DNA from: an uncultured bacterium
Lineage (GTDB): Bacteria; Verrucomicrobiota; Kiritimatiellia; CAIQIC01; Lenti-01
Assembly (NCBI GenBank): GCA_902766695.1
Contig: CACXEY010000275.1
Coordinates: forward strand, 1 to 36,230
Length of the DNA stretch: 36,230 nt
Direction of reading: 5' to 3'
Made by a program: the position numbers and the translations under genes. The notes beneath the pieces are model-generated. The model had not been told where the DNA came from. It searched no databases and saw only the letters and a program-made list of their open reading frames with translations. This document shows, in pieces, positions 31,516 through 36,230 of this stretch (its first letter is position 1; every line of letters begins with the position of its first letter).

Positions 31516-31977
31516 TCATTGGAAATAGCCATCTTCTTCCAGCGCCTGGATTGCATAATCACATGGCAACGCCTTGTTCGTAATTGTCCCCACCTTGAGC
31601 AAATCGGCCGCGTATTCGCTTGCCGGGTAGTTGGGCATCAGCTCCAATGCACTCTGGGCGTCATCCATGACCACGGGGCGGACTGCGGAAAAAGACACGG
31701 ACTCGATCTGCGGAGCGACACGCAGGATTTCCGCCGCCGTGTTGGTCGCTGCCGAAAGCTGGAGATACTCGCTTTCATACTCGAACTTGAGTAGCAGTCC
31801 CGGTAAATCATTCGTGTCCGCAGCCAGCCTCTCCTGGGCGATAGCCAGCACGCCGGCATAGTTCCCGGCCCGCCACATGCCCTCCACCTGCGAAGCGAAG
31901 CCTTGTCCTCTGGCAGTTCCCAAGACACGAAAGCACAGCAGGCAGCCAATCATTCCAATCTTGATTGTCGTGTTCAT
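31516..31977 (-). CDS. Small exported helical protein after P2 (immunity candidate)
   Basis: 153 residues. GAGGAG lies just before the ATG at 31977, and the restored P2 frame stops at 31987, 9 nt upstream, so the two are tightly linked. Signal peptide about 1-24 (IKIGMIGCLLCFRVLGT ending ARG). The mature part is helical, with TPR-like spacing (MWRAGNYAGVLAIAQERL, EYESEYLQLSAATNTAAEIL). It is unrelated to the HEAT-like proteins. By position it is to P2 what the HEAT proteins are to P1. No known family recognised. Confidence 0.65.
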   Translation of the reverse strand: MNTTIKIGMIGCLLCFRVLGTARGQGFASQVEGMWRAGNYAGVLAIAQERLAADTNDLPGLLLKFEYESEYLQLSAATNTAAEILRVAPQIESVSFSAVRPVVMDDAQSALELMPNYPASEYAADLLKVGTITNKALPCDYAIQALEEDGYFQ

Positions 31978-31986
31978 TGTTCTCCT

Positions 31987-32349
31987 CTATGGATTCTCCA
32001 TGTACAAAAAACCCGGTGATGTAAATTCCGTGTCGGGATTGCGCCAAAGCGACGGTGCGATGAAATTGTCGACGGGAGCGGAATTCGGCCACAGGCGGCG
32101 ATTTTTGGCGTCTGATTCATTCCAGATGTCCTTGAGCATGTTACGGACGGTCGCAGTATAATCAGCCCCACTGGCAACCGCCTGCCCCGCTTGCCAGCTT
32201 TTTGTGGCTGCTCCGTCGTTCCACGTGCCTATGGTTTGCGCTATCCAAGATGCAATGCCGGAAACCCCGATTTTCCGCACCGCATATCCGACAATGAAAT
32301 TGCTGGCCTTGGCAATCCGGATGGGATATCCTTTCCAAGTGCAGACGGC
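31987..32349 (-). pseudogene. Frameshifted 3' part of P2 (true C-terminal domain)
   Basis: About 120 codons in the +1 frame relative to P2. Removing one base from the C5 tract at 32349-32353 joins ...DQFWHG to AVCTWKGYPIRIAKASNFIV and gives a 793-residue protein ending MENP at 31987, just before the next gene. The fragment has no start of its own with a ribosome-binding site. Motifs NFIVGYAVRKIG and DYTATVRNMLKDIW are of no family I can name. Confidence 0.7.
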
Positions 32350-34369
32350 CCCCATGCCAAAATTGATCCGCCGTGTTGACTTGGTTGTAGCACCAGACGG
32401 TCGGGGCATTGGCATTGTTCGGACGGCTTAGATAATCACCGGCCCCGTTGTTCACGAACCATCTCCGTCCATTGTTCGGGCGCTGTTTTTCCCACCACAT
32501 GTATTTTGCATTCACTTTTGCGGCAAACGCATCCGCCAATGCCAAATCTGCGACCACGACGCTGCCGATTTCCGCCCCGGCAAGCGGCAGCACCACATTG
32601 GCTTGGCTGGGCACTTCTCCGGGGTAGCCGAGGCCAAACGAGAAGGAATAGACTCCGCCCTGCTGCGGATTGCGCAAGGTTGCGGAGAGGGTGTTGGTGG
32701 CAAGCAAGGTCCCTGATGCAGGACCGGACATCCGGGTCCACTGGGGTGTCCACTCCTCGACAGGAAAAGCATCAGGCGTGATGGTAGCCGCAAGCGACAC
32801 ATCGAAATTGGCAACCACGAAATTGCCGGCAGCATTCATGTCGGCAACATCCTCGAAAAACACCACCAGATGCTTGTCCGGTTCCGGACTGTGGGTGACA
32901 TCGAACGGCCATGGCCGGTGCCCGGCAAACGGCGGGGGATTGGGGGATGCTCCGGCAACGGGGGATGCCACGTCCAACACCACCCCCAGCGGCACAAGCC
33001 ATGTCCAGTCCACCTCGAATGAACCCGATCGCGAATTTCCGAGACTGACTTCGTTTGGGCCGGCATAATCCGGCGAAGGATGATCCCAGAGTCTCAGCTG
33101 GAATGCGTGGGACTCAGGATGGTCGATGAGGTTCAGTATTCCCTGATGATAGTAATTCGTGGGGCCGGGGTTGGAATCGACGTCGGTACCGTCCACCGAA
33201 ATGATGTCGTCCACATGGCCGCTGACCCAGACATTGCTGACCACGCTGTCGGAAGTCGGTGCCGCTCCGACAATGTTCCAGGTCCAGTCATCGTTGCCGA
33301 CCCTCGGGGCGTTGCTTGGGCAGTCTCCAAGAAACTGCCAGTAATTCACCGTGTTCTGTGTCACCACCTCAAACCACACATTCGACGTGGCCGGCATCGT
33401 GTCCATCCCGTCCGGCACCCCGTCCCCGTCCGAATCCTGGTTGCCGGGATCCGTGTGCGATACGAAGTCCTCCCAGCCGTCGTTCAGCCCGTCCCCGTCC
33501 GTGTCCTCCGCCACGGCGGCCGCGTAGAAGCGCTCCCGACCAAGAGTCGCCGAAAAACCCGAATCCTCGAACTCCGCCACCCCGTTGCTGATGGCGACCG
33601 TACCACGCAGCTCCCAATCGCTCTCCATCCCGTTGAACGGCAACCCGGCCGAAGTCCAGACGGTGTTCGTGTCCGTCACGACCTGGTTTTCGTCGTTCGT
33701 CCACGTTGCCACCACAAGTGACGAAGTGCAGTCCAGCGCATAGGCGAACACGTCCACGTCCGTGTCGATCTCGTACGCCAGCCCCAGGCGGAACGTGCCG
33801 TTTGTCGTCCATTCGTGGGACGTGAACCGCAGGCCGTTCGCATGGTTGCTCCGCACTGGGGGCGTGGGTGTCCCGCCCGCGATTCCCAAACGCACCACGG
33901 CATCCCGGATGCTTTCGTAGACCGCCCACTCCTCCTCCGCCACCAGGCCGCCGGTCAGGACCACGTCGGCCGATTCCGGGCGGGCGAAGTCCGTCCAGCC
34001 GCGCCACAGCACTGCCTCGTTTCCGTCGCGCACCACCGTCGCCCCGGCGTCCTGCGTCACCTCGATTGGGACCACCCACGCCCCGTATTCCCGGTCGGCA
34101 GCCGCAGCCTCCCAGCTCGCGCCGAACACCTCCCAGGCCGCCGGCCACGTCCCCACGTCCTGCCTTAACGCCACGTCCGGCGGCGTGATGCGCCGGTACA
34201 TGTTCCGCAGGATTTCCGCACGGTCCGCCAAGTCCTCCTCCCCCAGCACCACGGCGTCGTCCGGCTCCTTCGCTGGGGACCCGGCCTCCCCCGTTCCCGT
34301 TGCCAGCGCGGCCGCGCCGGCCAGGGCCGCGGCAACTCCAAGGCAAACCGCCCAAACGTGTTTCTCCAT
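32162..34369 (-). CDS. Exported TSP3 protein with unassigned C-terminal domain, frameshifted (polymorphic toxin-like, P2)
   Basis: 735 residues as read; 793 if the one-base shift at 32349-32353 is corrected. ATG 34369 has GGAAAGG upstream. Signal peptide (EKHVWAVCLGVAAALAGAA) and about 320 residues shared with P1, including ADREYGAWVVPIEV, NGLRF and EWTTNGTFRL, ending in TSP3 loops (DTDGDGLNDGWEDF, DSDGDGVPDGMD). The next 300 residues are beta-rich and unique. The C-terminal domain starts near ADAFAAKVNAKYMWWEKQ. The last about 60 residues of the frame as read are His/Arg-rich and look like out-of-frame sequence. GC drops below about 33370, where similarity to P1 stops. Either inactivated, phase-variable, or a sequencing error. 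Confidence 0.8.
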   Translation of the reverse strand: MEKHVWAVCLGVAAALAGAAALATGTGEAGSPAKEPDDAVVLGEEDLADRAEILRNMYRRITPPDVALRQDVGTWPAAWEVFGASWEAAAADREYGAWVVPIEVTQDAGATVVRDGNEAVLWRGWTDFARPESADVVLTGGLVAEEEWAVYESIRDAVVRLGIAGGTPTPPVRSNHANGLRFTSHEWTTNGTFRLGLAYEIDTDVDVFAYALDCTSSLVVATWTNDENQVVTDTNTVWTSAGLPFNGMESDWELRGTVAISNGVAEFEDSGFSATLGRERFYAAAVAEDTDGDGLNDGWEDFVSHTDPGNQDSDGDGVPDGMDTMPATSNVWFEVVTQNTVNYWQFLGDCPSNAPRVGNDDWTWNIVGAAPTSDSVVSNVWVSGHVDDIISVDGTDVDSNPGPTNYYHQGILNLIDHPESHAFQLRLWDHPSPDYAGPNEVSLGNSRSGSFEVDWTWLVPLGVVLDVASPVAGASPNPPPFAGHRPWPFDVTHSPEPDKHLVVFFEDVADMNAAGNFVVANFDVSLAATITPDAFPVEEWTPQWTRMSGPASGTLLATNTLSATLRNPQQGGVYSFSFGLGYPGEVPSQANVVLPLAGAEIGSVVVADLALADAFAAKVNAKYMWWEKQRPNNGRRWFVNNGAGDYLSRPNNANAPTVWCYNQVNTADQFWHGGRLHLERISHPDCQGQQFHCRICGAENRGFRHCILDSANHRHVERRSSHKKLASGAGGCQWG

Positions 34370-34412
34370 CCGTGCCTTTCCGGGCGGAACGCCATGCCCC
34401 GCCGTTGCCCCC

Positions 34413-34442
34413 ACCATCCCAAGCCCGCCCCCGGCTTGTCAA
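34413..34442 (-). promoter_or_regulatory. Promoter-like sequence of P2
   Basis: On the minus strand TTGACA (34437-34442), 18-nt spacer, GATGGT (34413-34418), about 44 nt before the ATG. The same boxes and spacing stand before P1. The -10 match is weak. Confidence 0.45.
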
Positions 34443-34572
34443 CCGCAAACTGCCGCAACTTGAAGCAATCCGCCCTCTCCCGTCCCCATCCCGAAGTCCT
34501 CCCCGCCCGCCACAACCTCCTCGACACCCGCATCCCCATCACCTGCCCCCATCGGCGAGTGACCCGCCGCGA
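34419..34572 (+). repeat. 154-nt composite direct repeat, right end of the accessory island
   Basis: Partner of 25726-25878. Contains the P-type upstream sequence followed by a decayed copy of the last 91 nt of the RND-channel gene, with one extra C near 34546-34550 that breaks its frame. Together the two copies bracket the whole minus-strand island. Confidence 0.85.
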
Positions 34573-34617
34573 ACGGGAGATGGATGCCCGTTTATAAAAT
34601 CATTGGCCCCCTTGCCC

Positions 34618-34660
34618 GGGACAGCCGGGCTCAAACAGTCCTGTCCGTCCCGGCTGTCCC
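34618..34660. repeat. 12-bp inverted repeat before the EIIA gene
   Basis: GGGACAGCCGGG (34618-34629) and its exact reverse complement (34649-34660), loop 19 nt. A TATAAA box at 34593-34598 lies just upstream on the plus strand; no good -35 was found. Confidence 0.6.
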
Positions 34661-34776
34661 TTCCGTCCCGGTTCTCCTCCACTCCCTCCGGCCGCCTTTG
34701 GCCGCCCCGGAAATGGGACTTGAAAAACCAGGAAGGAAAGGGCATCCTTCCCCGATGCGTTCCGAAAGGATTCACT

Positions 34777-35223
34777 ATGATTGGTAAAAAGCCGTTGACA
34801 GTCGAAACGATTTCCCTGGACCTCAAGGGAAACGACAAGGAAGAGATCCTGGCCGAAATGGTCGATCTCCTTTCCGCCTCGGGCCATATCCGCGACAAGG
34901 AGGCGGTACTCAAGGCCGTCACCGACCGCGAAAAGCGCATGAGTACCGGCATGCAGAACGGCATCGCCATCCCCCACGGCAAGACCGACAGCGTGGACTG
35001 CCTGGTCGCCGCCCTCGGCATCAAGCGCGAAGGCATCGATTTCGGGGCGCTCGACGGACAGCCCTCGACCATTTTCGTCATGACCGTCTCCCCCGACAGC
35101 CGTACCGGCCCGCACATCCAGTTCCTGGCCGAAGTCAGCCGTCCGCTCAACGACGCCTCCGTCCGCGCGAAAATCCTTTCCGCCTCCTCCCGCGAGGAAG
35201 TCCTCAAGCTCCTTCTGGGCTGA
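34777..35223 (+). CDS. PTS EIIA-type (PtsN/fructose family) phosphotransfer protein
   Basis: 148 residues, the usual size of a free EIIA-Ntr or EIIA-Fru domain. AAAGGA precedes the ATG. The active-site motif IAIPHGKTD puts the phosphorylated histidine at residue 67. KEEILAEMVDLLSASGHI, STGMQNGIAIPH, and the end FLAEVSRPLNDASVR are all typical. It would accept phosphate from HPr-type proteins. No permease (EIIB/C), HPr or rpoN gene is in the window, so a regulatory role like PtsN is more likely than sugar transport. Confidence 0.88.
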   Translation: MIGKKPLTVETISLDLKGNDKEEILAEMVDLLSASGHIRDKEAVLKAVTDREKRMSTGMQNGIAIPHGKTDSVDCLVAALGIKREGIDFGALDGQPSTIFVMTVSPDSRTGPHIQFLAEVSRPLNDASVRAKILSASSREEVLKLLLG

Positions 35224-35522
35224 TCCGGCAGCCCGCCCTCATCCCTTTCCGTCCAACCGGTGTCGTCCCGCCGGCGGGGGTGGCATGTCGTTCCCCTCCG
35301 CCGCCCCCCACGTCCCCCCCCGCTTCATTCAATCCTTCTCGCCTGCTGTTTTTCCTCCGCAATCCGCCGTTTTCGATTGCGCCATCCCGGAAATCGCACG
35401 CGTCCGCCCGCCCGCCGCAAAACAACGGCTTGACATGAACCGCCTTTTACGGCAAAAGACCGATGGTTGCGGATGCCGTGGCAAGCGGCTTGTCCCGACA
35501 TCCGCGCCGCGAGGAGAGCGCA

Positions 35523-36218
35523 ATGAGACACTTGGCATGGGCGCTGGTAATGGCCACCGGCAAGGCAGAAAAACTCCCCGAGGGAGCCGACATCCCCTTC
35601 CTCTACCTCAACGACCGCCCCCTCTTCGCCCACTCCGTCGCGGCCCTCATGCAATGTCCCGAAATAGACGGCATCGTCCTGTGCGTCCCCCGCGGGCGCG
35701 CCGAGAGCGTTCTGGCCGCCGTCCAGCTCTACGGCTTCTCCAAGGTCCGCAAAATCGTCGCCGCCAAGCCCGGACACGCCCCCTGCATGGCCGCCGCCCT
35801 CGCGCACGTCCCCGGCGACGTCGAATGGATCTGCCTCCACGACCCTTCCCGGCCCGTCCTGGACCCGGCCACCGTCGCCGCGGCTCTCCGTACCGCCCGG
35901 CGGCACGGTTCCGGGGTCGCCGCCATTCCCCTTTCCGACCGCGTTGTCGCCGCCAGGAAAGGCTCCTATGCCGCCGATTGCTCCGGCGGCGATTCCCTCT
36001 GGTCCGTCGTCTCCCCGCGCGTCTGGCCCGCCGCCGCTCTCCGCCAGGCCTATCCCGCCGCCGCCAAGGACCGCCCCCGCTTCGACGACGACTGGGATGC
36101 CATGCTCGCCCAGGGCCTCGTCCCCCGCCTCGTCCCCTCCCCGCCGTCCTTCCGCATCCGCACCGCCGCCGACCTCGACCCCGCCCTCTGGGAACTCAAA
36201 CGCGCCGGCCTCGCCTGA
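35523..36218 (+). CDS. Divergent IspD-like nucleotidyltransferase
   Basis: 231 residues; ATG 35523 has GAGGAGAG upstream, while an in-frame ATG at 35463 has none. The fold signals of IspD (MEP cytidylyltransferase) are present: LYLNDRPLFAHSVAALMQC, GIVLCVPRG, ICLHDPSRPVLDP (IspD has HDxxRP) and DDDWDAML near the end. The N-terminal Gly-rich AAGxGxR loop that binds CTP is replaced by MATGKAEKLPEG, with no clear counterpart of the catalytic Arg. It may be a paralogue with another substrate or a weak enzyme. In the 299-nt gap before it a TTGACA (35430-35435) is seen without a good -10. Confidence 0.7.
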   Translation: MRHLAWALVMATGKAEKLPEGADIPFLYLNDRPLFAHSVAALMQCPEIDGIVLCVPRGRAESVLAAVQLYGFSKVRKIVAAKPGHAPCMAAALAHVPGDVEWICLHDPSRPVLDPATVAAALRTARRHGSGVAAIPLSDRVVAARKGSYAADCSGGDSLWSVVSPRVWPAAALRQAYPAAAKDRPRFDDDWDAMLAQGLVPRLVPSPPSFRIRTAADLDPALWELKRAGLA

Positions 36219-36230
36219 TCCCCCCCCCCC

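Noticed and set aside
31987-32530. Assigning the P2 C-terminal domain to a named polymorphic toxin family (toxin_44-like)
   Set aside because: The NFIVGYAVRKIG and preceding KV...W spacing gave only a faint recollection of that family; without a profile search the call would be a guess.
25726-34572. Integrase-mediated genomic island with att sites
   Set aside because: The direct repeats fit, but no integrase, excisionase, transposase or tRNA target is present, so only a repeat-bounded island is claimed.
36219-36230. Terminal C run at the right edge
   Set aside because: Too short and at the window edge; may be natural or an artefact, nothing can be said.

Overview
The window is GC-rich and most of its genes fit a Gram-negative bacterium of the PVC group, probably Kiritimatiellota or a Lentisphaerota relative. 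This is inferred from the rows of pseudopilin genes, the thrombospondin type 3 (TSP3) calcium-repeat surface proteins, an outer-membrane efflux channel, near-leaderless starts and abundant palindromic intergenic repeats. No rRNA or other phylogenetic marker is long enough here to settle it.

Left part (1-8.9 kb). A left-truncated L-serine dehydratase overlaps a PD-(D/E)XK nuclease-like gene. On the minus strand follow tRNA-Asn, rplM and rpsI, with a promoter before the tRNA and a hairpin terminator after rpsI. Then come a large polytopic membrane protein (+) and a two-gene sugar operon (+): UDP-galactopyranose mutase and a glycosyltransferase. A 22-bp hairpin built of heptamers closes this operon and faces a minus-strand gene for a P-loop GTPase-like protein with a His tract, one membrane segment and Sel1 repeats (8.95-10.96 kb).

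Middle (11.5-20.4 kb). Seven consecutive plus-strand genes encode type IV/II pseudopilins: three GspG-like, then GspH-, GspI-, GspJ- and an oversized GspK-like protein. A secreted protein gene with a calcium-loop-like C-terminus follows. The type II secretion ATPase, platform and secretin are not in the window. The leader-coding parts of three pseudopilin genes contain sequence that is also found as intergenic repeats. Gene-free stretches at 10.96-11.5, 18.34-18.9 and 20.44-20.9 kb are full of palindromes.

RND region (20.9-25.5 kb). One 1529-residue frame joins a complete proton-driven RND pump (AcrB type) to a complete TolC-type outer-membrane channel, with a lipobox at the joint. No periplasmic adaptor gene is nearby.

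Accessory island (25.7-34.6 kb, minus strand). Two exported proteins share about 320 N-terminal residues (signal peptide, unknown region, TSP3 repeats) and an upstream promoter-like sequence, but have unrelated C-termini. One ends in a zincin protease motif. The other has an unassigned C-terminal domain cut by a one-base frameshift. Each is followed at once by small exported proteins: three HEAT-like paralogues (four modules) after the protease, and one short helical protein after the other. The C-terminal halves and the small genes have visibly lower GC than the shared N-termini. The layout resembles a polymorphic toxin-immunity locus with periplasmic immunity candidates. The island lies between 153/154-nt direct repeats that fuse a copy of the last 91 nt of the RND-channel gene to the promoter-like sequence of the cassettes. 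This is the best candidate for an undescribed system in the window.

Right end (34.8-36.2 kb). An EIIA-type phosphotransferase protein and a divergent IspD-like nucleotidyltransferase, both plus strand.
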